Shown one piece after another: positions 11,684 to 22,278 of a stretch of 64,000 nucleotides of DNA. The position numbers and the translations under genes are program-made. The notes below the pieces were generated by a model. The model worked only from the letters and a program-made list of their open reading frames with translations. It was not told the origin of the DNA and ran no database searches. The DNA lies in NCBI RefSeq assembly GCF_039555335.1, contig NC_092628.1, positions 67,287,292 through 67,351,291 of the forward strand. Reading direction: 5' to 3'. Within the stretch, counting starts at the first letter, position 1. Every line of letters starts with the position of its first letter. The DNA comes from Amphiura filiformis (Eukaryota > Echinodermata > Ophiuroidea > Amphilepidida > Amphiuridae).

Positions 11684-13424
11684 TTCCCACTTGGTCCAAT
11701 CCCATTTGGTCCAATCCCACTTAGGCCAATCCATTGGTCCAAATCCCACTTGGGCCAGTCCCAGTTAGGCCATGTCCCACTTACGTCCATGTCCCACTAA
11801 GGCCATAGGTCATTCCCACTAGGGCCATGTCCCACTTAGGTCATTCCCACTAGGGCCATGTCCCACTTAGGCCATGTCCCACGGCCATGTCCCACTAGGT
11901 CCATGTCCCACTAGGGCCATGTCCCACTTAGGCCATTGCCCACTAGGGTCATGTCCTCACTTCTTTGTGCCATGTAGGCCTAGCGCCTATATAAATTGAA
12001 TTTCAAGTAATTTTGTATGTCTTCATTTTATATTATTATAAATATTTTTTCTTAAATGTGATAATTGATTCTATTTGGTCATTTTACTGATGGGCAAAAG
12101 AAATAAATTTTTTGTTTGGCTAAATACCAAAGACCCGGTACCCCAATAAAAATTGGATGTAAAATGTGGACCCCCTCCATATACTCTCTAGCATACAACA
12201 AAAATGTTTACTTCACCTCTCTAAAAATATGCTTTTGTGGGTTTGAACATGCGTTAAACATGAAAAAGTGGTCTCTTTATAATTATTCTGGGGAGGGGGA
12301 TATCTTAAAAGTGACAGGTATGTGCCTACCGGAGTCGGGAAGTATGGCCTATTGTTGTTTAAAAAAATGGGATTGTTATAAAAAAATCTAGAGGTGATCA
12401 TTTGGTACAACATTTTGAAAAAAGGGTCATTGGGTACACAATTTTTGAAAAATACATTGTCACGTCATCTGATAGAAAATTTCCCAATTTTGCCGAGGCA
12501 CATACCCGCCTTGGATAATTGTACTCCGAAAGTGTAACTTTTTATCTGAGGAAGAACGGGTTTTGAAGGCAAAATGGCAAACACAAAAAAAGGGATTTAT
12601 AGTTCAGTGTTTTTCATCTCAAAACAAATTATTAAGTTACACAAATAATTTATTGTGTAACAAGGTCAGATAAGTAACATAATTATTATTAAGACATTAA
12701 AGGCATGCGTTTTCATTGCTCAAGTGTATTTAACCGAAATGTGGCATTTATCAAATTCAAAACCTAGGACTTGATGAGACAAAAATAATGTTGAATGATT
12801 CATTAAAAGTTTTGTGTTATACTGTTTACGAGCTTTCTATGATACGTTCTAATATTTGAGTGACTATAATGAGTTTTTGCCAGTTTAATTCGGGCAAAAG
12901 CGGGGTTTTTGCCACTTTACCAGCAAAAATCTCCTTACTTTGTCCTACTGCTTCTTTCTCTTTTCCTTCCTCTGTCTATTCTTCTCCCCCCTTCATTAGC
13001 CTTATTCCTCCTCTTCTTTCTTCCTTATCTCCTTTTCCCTTTCTGTTCTTCTAAATCTTGTCATCTTTTCATGTTCATGTAGGCCTATGTATTGGTCCGA
13101 ATGGGACATGGCCTAAGTGAGATATGGCCCTAGTGGAACATGGACCTAGTGGGACATAGCCCTAGTGGGACATGGACCTAGTGGGACACGGCCCTAGTGG
13201 GACATGGCCCTAGTGGGACATGGACCAAGTGGGACATGGACCAAGTGGGACATGGCCCTAGTGGGACATGGCCCCAGTGGGACATGCATGCCCTGAGTGG
13301 GATTGGACCAAATGGGATTGGTCCAAGTGGGAACTGGACCAAGTGGGAATGGACCAAGTGGGATTGGACCAAATGGGATTGGACTAAGTGGGATTGGACC
13401 AAATGGGATTGGACCAAGTGGGAA
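11684..13424. mobile_element. Element with inverted minisatellite arms
   Basis: The left arm (about 11684-11960) is a tandem array of 14-16-bp units that changes along its length: outer units read TTGGTCCAATCCCA, inner ones GGGCCATGTCCCACT. The right arm (about 13091-13424) is the mirror image: inner units GGGACATGGCCCTAGT, outer units GGATTGGACCAAGTG. Because the unit order is mirrored as well as the strand, the whole 1.7 kb behaves as one structure with inverted arms of about 280-330 bp around a 1.1-kb non-coding core. Similarity continues slightly outward (TGAAAAA..TTCCCACTTGG). The 152-codon frame through the right arm is an artefact of the repeat. Confidence 0.75.
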
Positions 13425-14397
13425 CTTAAACCGTTTTTCACCACACTGCGTCGTCGACGTCTTTTTGAAAAAGGGGTACTTTTTGTGGTTTATTGCGGGA
13501 GGTGGGACAGAAACAAGTATGGCGGTATGTCTAGGGGGGGCTGGGATGAATGGGAAACGGGCTTAGGTCCGGGGCACTTTTCTCACAGTCTTTCAATTTT
13601 GTCGGGGACACTCTATCTCCTACCCACCACTGGCTACGCTACTTTATACTGGTAGGCCTATAACGGAGCATCGTTTAGAGCCTCGGAAAAACTGCAGGAT
13701 CAAAAGCTTGCGCCACAATTGCAAAGAATGCGATGCACATTAAAAAGGAATAGAGGAACCGCACATGTTAAACTAATAATATTGAAAAATAGCAAAACCT
13801 TTAGGGGCGAGTTCACATTATTTTTGGAAATTCAACCCCCCCCATTAACAAACTGGCTGGGGCTGGGGCGGACGCCCCAAAAAGCTCCAAAAGTCCCATT
13901 TGCGAGCCGTCTAGCGAGCGAAAAAAAAAGGGTTTTAGCCTTTTTCAGATCAAAAAAGGTCCAAATTTTGATGAAAAAAAGAGTCAAAATCAGCCCCCTC
14001 CCCCAACATAATTGCATTGATAATCGCGTACGATCCTGGGTCCTATGTGGTGACTATATATAATGGCAGTAGCACATGTCAAGAGCTGCATGAGATCTCA
14101 ACACTTTCAAGTCTAAATCGGGTGACGTCTGGCAGTCCCAAGTCCAACTTTTTTGCATCATGGAATCCTATCATGGTCAAAGTCATGTGACATGCATAGT
14201 TCAAAAAACCGGCAGACATGCCGATATGTAAACAAATTTGTAGGGAAACCTGCCTAAAATGTAAGAAATGTACATGTACACGCCTGTTTTCTGCAGAAAA
14301 TAAGAGGCATAATACAGTAATTCATCTCAATTTTCATCCGGAATTAAATTCGGCATCAAATAACCTATAGCAGATTAGACATCGGGCTGGAGCAGAC
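13425..14397. other. Region upstream of the small membrane-protein gene
   Basis: No exon recognised. 13830-14020 is rich in C and G runs and reads like old repeat. The promoter and 5' untranslated region of the gene at 14398 should lie at the right end, but no TATA box or clear core element was identified. Confidence 0.4.
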
Positions 14398-15194
14398 ATG
14401 GGGGATTCGGAGCGTTCGGTTCGTTTCTGCAGGGAGGATTATGAAGATATAGATTCACTGGTTGAGCGAAGTGAAAAGGCGAATACAGGCAAACCAGTCA
14501 AGCTACAAAGGCAGGTGAGCAATAATAGCTAATAATGTAACATTTCTGATTGAAATCCATCTCTAATTTTTGGATTTGATACAAATTCTCTGCAAAAAAT
14601 GATGAGCAGACTATACCCCTGAACCTGAGACTATTCCAGCCATCGAATTCCTTTTTGCATTTATCTTTATTATTGCTGGCTTGATTCTGTATTTCCCATT
14701 TGTTTACTTCAAGAAGGAATTACCATATATGGGTAAGTACAAATAGTAAACAACACTATAACAACAATCACGCCTAATTTATGGCAATCAACATTTCTGA
14801 GTGGGAATCCAGCTTTATGGCAATATGAACACGTTTTTATAAAGGTGTACTGGCCGCAAACATGTCAGCATTCTCTGCAAGATGATACTGAGTTTCATGC
14901 TGGTGCTAATGCCTAGATATACCTTATCATAAAAGAAAATGAAATGCACTTTTCTTCAGGTGTCATAACACTTTAGATTGAGTAAGTATCTGGCATTATT
15001 TTAAAGTAACTAAGTACTGTGAACACAATAGAACATAATTTCTCTTATTCTTTACAGATAAAATTACCACTTTCCTTCAACTGTTCCTTGAAGTTGCACC
15101 ATCTGGTTACAACATTGATCCAAAAGATGACCATAGTCATGATAAAGAAAAGACAATCAAATCTGCCGCCACTTACACTGCCTTGTATCACTAG
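14398..15194 (+). CDS. Small single-pass membrane protein, three exons, not recognised
   Basis: Exon 1 starts at ATG 14398 and encodes MGDSERSVRFCREDYEDID, an acidic soluble N-terminus. Exon 2 (14610-14732) encodes a TPEPETIPAIEFLF lead followed by a strongly hydrophobic segment of about 22 residues (FIFIIAGLILYFPFVYF), one predicted membrane span. Exon 3 (15058-15194) encodes DKITTFLQLFLEVAPSGYN and a polar tail ending TALYH and TAG. The exon 2 donor (ATGG|GTAAGT) and exon 3 acceptor (TTTACAG) are good and in phase. The exon 1 to 2 junction is the problem: the strong donor CAG|GTGAGC at 14514 leaves phase 0, but exon 2 needs phase 1. A weaker donor at 14470 (CGAA|GTGAAA) gives an intact 110-residue protein. 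I do not recognise the family; length and layout suggest a small integral membrane protein. A possible AATAAA lies at 15738. Confidence 0.65.
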
Positions 15195-17917
15195 TAATTG
15201 AATCCGAGCTATATAGACATAAGTAGAGGGCTCTCTTCCAGTCAAACAGCAGTGTCATATTTGGAATGTACCCAACACAGCTGAAGTTCCAAACCAAAGC
15301 ACCCATGAAATTACCAGTGAATATTATGTCCTTATTTGTCATGAACATACCTGCCAAGGGATTTGTAATTGACTTTTTTTTTTATATCATTGCACATGAT
15401 AAACCTGACTTTCAATTGATGTCACATGTATAGTTGTTTTAAATTATATTAAATACAGAGCAAAATAGTCATAGACACATTATAATTATCACTTTTTGTA
15501 TGAATATTCTTATTTTTTGTTGTCACAATAGATCACATAGTTCACAATAGAAACACAAATTTAATACAATGTGGGCACACAAACAAGTAATTGAGTTGTA
15601 CAATATACTTACATAAGGTACAATACCAAATAGTCATACCAACTTTTGCCAATTCTAATATCATTACTCAGTCATTATATTATGTAATACATGATTGATA
15701 GTATCCATGTGGTAATTTCCCAAGTAGAATTAGCAGGAATAAAGACAATGACTTCATTTAACCATGGAGAGCTGCACGCATTTACATACAAAACATAATT
15801 GCTGCTCCTTGTTGTATCATGTTTTGTGGAGATCTGTCAGTTCCATGTGGTTTTACACCAAGATCTGTGACCATATTCATTAAGAACATTAAGGGTTTCC
15901 CTTACAGTGTCACACATAAATGAAACTGTTACACACTGTTTGCCCAAATGATCAGTGTGTTTACAACTGGATATAAAACAATTACATTTTACTCAAAATG
16001 GTTATCTGATTTTTCAAATGATTAAATTTTGACACAGGTTCCCCACAAGGGAGACTGTGAAGGGAAAACCTCAAGTTAGTGCAGGGCAATTATTTTACCA
16101 CTGCAACTTTGTAAGGGAAATCCTTGGAAATGGTATACTTCAGTGAATACAGACACTGGAACCAAACCGAGTAAAACTGTAAGGCACTGTCTACAACATT
16201 TGGCTATTTGGTGACAGAATCTTAAATCTATCTGATTCTGTGCAGAAATTCCGATCCTAACAGGATCAACTATAGCTGCTGGCAGAGATCAACTTGTAAT
16301 GTTACGCATGATGTTAGGACATAAGCAAGGCATGATTGGTTGATGACCTGCACAGTACCTGCATATTCGGTCCAATTTGACAAGACATCAGATGCAACAT
16401 TTATAGTTTATCTCTGCCGGCGACTATAGTCTACATCATTTACCTGGGTGGACACAAAGTAGAACTATTGGTCCCCTTGGATCCACTTTGATATGGATCA
16501 AACTCGGACATCCCAATATTTATATGTGTAAACCACCATGTGCATTTAAGCAGTCTTGGAATTGACATGCAGCTGGTAAAATCAAGGGCAAAATTACAAA
16601 CAATATCAAGTGTTACATTCTTCATATCCCACTATGGCAACATTTCACACAGACTTACCATCAATCTTACATTTGATTTATCACATGTAAAACATTATTA
16701 TATCAAATATGAGATGGATCCAAAGTCTTTATGAAAACATGGCAATCATAAATGACCCAGATATTATTTCTCACAGAATATAAATCACAATCCAAGAGCG
16801 TAACTATACCCAAAATTCCCATTTAAAGTGGATCCATTGACATCCCTGTTAATCACAATCTCTCTATCAATCAATCAATGTTCATTTATGTAGGGTCAAC
16901 ATGATTTATGTCAGCAAATGTCACATAGGAAATACTTTTGAGATTATTTAGTTATTTGTTCTCATCATGCCAGCAAGTTTGTTTATGTTGCATTATGAAA
17001 TAGGTAAAATAACTGAAATTCCATGGATATTGGTAATACCAAATTATTAGAGATATGTTCTAAAAATTTTGTACAAACTTGCCTTGAAACATAAATCGGA
17101 CAAATGGCAACTAACCAGTTTGAATATTTTCTTTTCCGTGTGTGTAACACAGAGCACCAAAATAACTTTCAATTACAGATACCTTGGTAAATAAAATTGA
17201 TATGCACCATACTCAAATATACACATTCTTCCTTTCTTAATTGCATAGTTGCATATAAGTTTATCACAATTATGAACAATACCAAACTAAAAACATTCCA
17301 TATCTTGAATTTAAATTGCATTATGCTGAATACAAAATATATAGGATATAGTGTGTGGGGAAAATAACACTTAGTACAAATGTGGATCCTTGACAGTCCA
17401 GGATAACAGGTCGCTCATCATTCAATTAATTATTCATTGCAGTTTATGTACTAAATCGTTCATATAATGTGCAGTTTGGTCTCATAAAACATGTTTCCTA
17501 GTTCCACACTTATTGACTGCCCATTATTTTAAAGAAAACATGTTGTTTTACCCAGTCAATACACCGGCTGTTATAGTGTCTTGTCTCAAGCTGAGAGTAA
17601 CGATAGCATGTTTTGAATTTTTTATACCATTCTCATAAAAACTGATGTACATACAGGGTGTCCCTGAAAATTGCTACATGTAGACATGGGAAATAAATTT
17701 AACTTCCTTTGAAATACATCACTAAATTCCTTGTATTACACAATCTATGCAGCCTTTTAGTACTCACATACAGTGAGCACCAGTATACCTGATATTCTTC
17801 CCCAGGTACAAACTAAAACAAAAGTCCTATAATTAAAATAAAAACAAATTGCATTTGATGCATTTTAAATGTATAGTATTTTGAAATGTTTACTGCTTAT
17901 TTGTCAGGAAAGATGTA
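15195..17917. other. 3' untranslated region then no gene seen
   Basis: The first part is presumably the 3' untranslated region of the gene ending at 15194; AATAAA at 15738-15743 is a possible polyadenylation signal. Beyond that there is AT-rich sequence without a recognised exon, RNA gene or clear repeat. Confidence 0.4.
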
Positions 17918-18347
17918 TTAAGGGCTTCGATAGCAACGTTTGCACAGTATTTTGGGGGGACCTGAGAGCACATCAGACACATCAAATTACATTCTGAATA
18001 CGAGGAATGTCCTTCTGATAGCAATAATTTTATGGCAAGTGATTAAAAATTGATATTGAACAGATTGAAGATATACATGAAATTTCATTAAAGAAAACTT
18101 TATGTGTATCTTCAATACGAAAGGTTAAAAATTTCAGTTGATGCTCGGCTTTTCATCCCAGCTACATACACTTTAAGTACATTAAATTTTTAATAATGTT
18201 CATAAATTTTGTATTATATCGAGAATTTCACAAAATTATTTGATATGAGAAGGACATTCTTTGTATTCAGAATACAATTTAGGGTGTCTAGTGTGTTCTC
18301 AGGTCCCACAAAAAATACTGTGGAAAGTTGAGTGGCAGACCCCTTAA
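17918..18347. mobile_element. TTAA-flanked MITE with arms of more than 100 bp
   Basis: The element spans 17922-18343, with TTAA at 17918-17921 and 18344-18347. The right end read inward starts GGGGTCTGCC and the left starts GGGCTTCGATAG. The arms then agree closely through CACAGTATTTT, GGGACCTGAGA, CATTCTGAATACRARGAATG and TCCTTCT. The duplication suggests piggyBac- or Kolobok-type mobilisation. No coding capacity. Confidence 0.8.
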
Positions 18348-19099
18348 AGCAATTAATTTAATCAAAATATAACCTTATCAATGGTGGGAGCTACTGTTCA
18401 AGAAACAAACATGTTGCATAACCAAATTAATTTAGCATCATACTGGGGTAAAACAGTTTCAACAATTTCTAGGTATTCAATTAAACTTTGATCACCAACA
18501 CTACCACTGAAATGATTCAAAATCTACAATTTGGGTAACAATAATTATTTTCAATCAATTACTATCATTAATTTATACATGTCACATGACCTATACACAA
18601 CAGAAATATTTCCAGGCATATAAAATTCATGATAGTTTGGCAGTGTGCAAAAATTAATACAGAGAGTAAAAAAACCAGATTCACAGCAGTAAACCTTGTA
18701 CTGGGTTGCTCATTTCCTCTCCAGGTAATTAAAGAGTGAATTCATGACTTCATCAAAAATACATATCATTACAACACAAATATTACCTAAAAACATACAG
18801 AGCTGTTATTTTACTGTTCAACATATTTAAAACAGATGCTGATTTCAATGTTTGTTAATATTTTTGGTAAGTGTTTAGAAACAAAGTGTTTTGATGAAGT
18901 GTCTAAAAACACTATGTTTTACAAAACTTCAGATGAACATTGTATAATAATCCCAAACATGTTAAACAAAATAAAGCATGCTCAGTGCAATATACCTGAA
19001 TCTAGAAATAACTGCCTCTAACCATGGCAGTATTACAGCCTTTGAATAAGTCGCGGGAGGATGGCATATTTGCATTCAGTGGCATATTATGCAGGGGGA
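18348..19099. other. No gene seen
   Basis: AT-rich sequence with no recognised exon or repeat. Confidence 0.4.
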
Positions 19100-19485
19100 A
19101 GGGAGAAAATTGGCAAAGCAATGGATGGCTTCTACAGAAGAATGTTAAGATCAGCACTTAATGTGAGCTGGAAAATGCATATAACCAGTAAGGAATTGTA
19201 TGGAGACATTCCACCTGTAACCTCGAAAATCAGCACAAGACGGCTACAGTTTGCAGGACACTGTAAGAGAGCCAAAGGGAGGATTACATCTGATCTGGTT
19301 ACATGGAAGCCCACACAAGGAAAAAGAACCAAAGGCCGTCCCATGAAGACCTTTGTGGACCTGCTTCAACAAGACACAGGATACACAGTGGCAGAAATTG
19401 AGACCAGCATGCATGACAGGCGGTAATGGCGAGCCATCGTTGATGCCCGACAGCAAGAGTCGATGGAGTAAGAGTAAGTAAGGGA
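19100..19485 (+). mobile_element. Non-LTR retrotransposon 3' fragment (LINE), broken
   Basis: The open frame ending at 19426 carries the C-terminal region of a LINE reverse transcriptase polyprotein: DGFYRRMLRSALNVSWK, then ITSKELYGDIPPV, RRLQFAGHCKRAKGRI, and KRTKGRPMKTFVDLLQQDTG. This order (R-M-L-R..W..H-I-T..ELYG..P, RRLxFAGHC, GRPxxTxxDxLxxDTG) is typical of a large group of animal non-LTR elements. The frame hits TAA at HDRR*, after which the expected WRAIVDARQQ continues in the same frame to a second stop, so this copy carries a nonsense mutation. The reverse transcriptase core is missing (5' truncation). A GTAA-like tail (GAGTAAGAGTAAGTAAG) follows at about 19468. The exact clade is not assigned. 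Confidence 0.85.
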
Positions 19486-20710
19486 GGCAGGATACCTCTC
19501 AGATGGGTCTGAACTACCAAAACTGCTGTGTGCAGCTACATTTTGGCCCATCAACACCAAAATAGTGTGAAACTGCAATAAATTGTTCACACTCTGCTTG
19601 CACATGACATGCCATGCACAATTGTTTTGGCAAAGTTTTTGGAGTAGGTTAGCCAAATTCTTTTAGCCGTTATATTACGTGAAATTGAGATGTTTTTTCA
19701 TGTTGGTTAATTTGTACATGTATACATTATGCACATGTCTACCCGTCAGCTTGTTAATTCAAATTGGCTGAGTGTCACTTTGCTAGGTATTCTAATAACA
19801 TTTTGCAGGTTTCTCCTCTCCAAGATAAAGGGCATTGTATGAAAAATCAAGAGTGTGCCTATCATGCAGATTCCGAACATGAGTTTTTATATATCTGTTT
19901 GAACCCCGTATACAGCAAATTGGCAGGGTACAGCAAGGATACATTTACATGGGTATTTACTCGGAGTCTGTGATCAATTACCATCATGAGAATTGTATGC
20001 AATCAAACAAACTTCTGAAATATGCAGCTGGGGAGGGGTTATGGTATAACCACAGACTATAACACACACTATTTTCCAACAGTCAAAGTTCCAAAGTCGC
20101 ATAGTCATGAGGGCCTATCGTTCATGTCTAACAATCATGCCAGTGTTGCCTGTCTTTGCATATATGTGATAGAGCATTGCATGTCTTTATCCCAAAGACC
20201 GTAAAAAATTCAGTTTCATCTGTCGCTCTTCATGAAACGATCGACCATAACTGCTGATGGTCTATTTTAAATGGGACTGTCAACCTTGTATTTTCGCTAG
20301 CCTCGAACGTCACGTGTCCTATACCGCCTGCGATCGACCCTCATTATTGGGTGATGCTGAGACTTTGACTGTTTGGAGTTCATCCGTGTCTCTTTAGTCT
20401 ATGGGTATAACATTATTAGCTTGAATTTTTCTTTGTCAGTATTTACCACGATAATGACATCACCCATTGGTTTTGAGTGTGCAAGTTTGTCAACTTCATT
20501 TGTCTTTATTAGAAATTCTAGGGTCCACTGCAAGAACACATGTGAGCATTCAATTCCTATGTAAAATAAGGATAATACCTCAAATATTTCTGATAACAAA
20601 TATTGATGTTGACTGAAGTTCACACACACAACCTATGGGTCATGTCTAGCACATGGGTGATTTACTTCAAAGAAAAAAATCGCCAAAAAATAAATTGTGC
20701 TTCTAGGACT
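19486..20710. other. No gene seen
   Basis: No recognised exon, RNA gene or strong repeat. Confidence 0.4.
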
Positions 20711-20861
20711 CAGGGCTGGAAAAAATCTTTCCCTGGAAGATGATCAAAATTTCCCTTCAGAAAGACAAATTTCCCTCCAAATTCTTATGTATTTCTTTGT
20801 TTAAGGACCTTAGGTTCCCTCCCAAATTTCCCGGGAAGCTTTCCACATTTTTCCAGGCCTG
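20711..20861. mobile_element. MITE, 151 bp
   Basis: Ends CAGGGCTGGAAAAA and TTTTTCCAGGCCTG are inverted. The inside is full of AAATTTCCCTCC-like words. Sequence at about 31960-32060 shares ATTTCCCTCCAAAT and TATTTCTTT words and looks like a diverged relative without clear ends. CAGG termini are compatible with hAT, but no clean 8-bp duplication was found. Confidence 0.6.
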
Positions 20862-21745
20862 TCTACGAGCATGCATGTCTCGTACAAATTGCTGAAGCCT
20901 AACAATCTGTATAGACCTTACAAAAAGGGCACTTCTATGACTTAATATGACAATACTGGTCAATGTCAATCACATCATTCAACATGCTACAATCATTTCA
21001 AATAAAGTGTGGCTAACTTGTAATGTATATTATACCCATCACATACATCTAGCGTACACTGTTTTGAGCAGTGCACAGGCCAGTTGCACACCTATGTATT
21101 ACTGTTATGGAGCTACATGTATACTGAGCGTTCCACAATGGCCACAATTTACTTAAAAAGACTGTAGTACAATAATTATTGCTGTTTGCTGATGTATACA
21201 TAACCAATCCCTTTTTGTCTGACACGACCACAAGATTAAAATTACCATATTTAAATTCTACATAGAAATATCAAATTGTATTATGTAGCAAAACACACCA
21301 CCATTCATTCTTTACTTCATCAAGTTTGGTAGTGACATAGGTGCTTATTTCACTGTTTCAAGTATCCAATCATGGGCTATTACTGTGCAAAGCGTATATA
21401 CACACATGCAAGGGCTGTTTGTGGGCACACTTGCGCGACACCACCACATAAAAAGCAGACATCAATACCAAACTTGTGGTGAAACAAAGTATAGGACAGC
21501 ACTTGTTCTGACCTGCTTGAATGAATTCACTTGTTATAATATGGGACATGGGAACAGGAAACTTCCTGATCACACATTGTAATATTGTTTATTCCACACA
21601 GACAGGCTTTTATAATGCCACAGTAAATCATGCACAACTCAACACCTGTAGATTTTGAATTGCTGCCACAAATATTTTGCACTTGATTCATAGATTGATT
21701 TGTTCGGGTTTTGACAACCTTGGATATTCCGAGAAAGCCTCTTCT
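20862..21745. other. No gene seen
   Basis: No recognised exon or repeat. Confidence 0.4.
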
Positions 21746-22278
21746 AACATTTATTTACATTGGGATCCATTTGAACCCCGGGACAGGTTGGGAAAAGTCA
21801 AGGGTCAACACCCTACTCCTTTCAAAACTGACTATGAGCTACGTGTACAGGTATGGCTCTTCTGTACATGGGACCGACGGCTTAATGTCCCCTCCGAAGG
21901 ACAGAATTCTCTCATGGTTCATTTACCTAACTCTAAATGCACTACAGCGAGAGGGAAATCTACAGATGTTGCCAATAAAATTCGGACTTTTTCCCCCCCA
22001 AGTCAATTACCCCAGCAAGTTTTCCACCACCGGGAATCCAACCTGGGTCCTCATGTACTGGAAGCTGGAAACAAGCCTTGAAATTCGTTTTTCAAGGGTA
22101 CTCATTTTCATGGCCAGTGAGAAAGTGTTCAAACACTAATAAGTAATATATATCAAAGAATGCTTTAAAATTGAAGGGCACCAAGGCCAAGTTTACGGCC
22201 ACCAGAAGCCATGGCCTTGGTGGCATCCCTGAATTTTGAGGCCTGGCGAGAGCTCTAACCACTGTGCCATGCTCTCCC
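21746..22278 (-). mobile_element. tRNA-derived SINE, interrupted by a MITE
   Basis: On the minus strand the 5' end reads GGAGAGCATGGCACAGTGG then TTAGAGCTCTCGCC, with a good RNA polymerase III A box (GGCACAGTGGTTAGAGC, 22252-22268). A B-box-like GGTTGGATTCC lies at 22032-22042, and a conserved body word CCTTCGGAGGGGACATTAAG then CCGTCGGTCCCATGTA lies at 21861-21904. That body word is of the kind shared by many invertebrate SINEs. A and B boxes are about 210 bp apart instead of 30-60; removing the insertion at 22075-22243 restores normal spacing. The 3' boundary near 21746 is approximate. Confidence 0.7.
22075..22243. mobile_element. MITE inserted between A and B boxes of the SINE
   Basis: Ends are GCCTTGAAATTCG and GAATTTTGAGGC, inverted with some differences. 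The inside has GGGCACCAAGGCC and GGCCTTGGTGGCATCCC words in inverted arrangement. The 62815-62995 region contains the same words and is a probable family member. The boundary is approximate by a few bases. Confidence 0.55.

Noticed and set aside
13197..13655. 152-codon open frame rich in GPSGTW/GPNGIG-like repeats
   Set aside because: It is a translation of the 15-bp minisatellite; a repeat unit divisible by three stays open in several frames on both strands.
21677..22139. Two overlapping open frames of 134 and 142 codons
   Set aside because: They are translations of the SINE body on the wrong strand and have no protein family resemblance.
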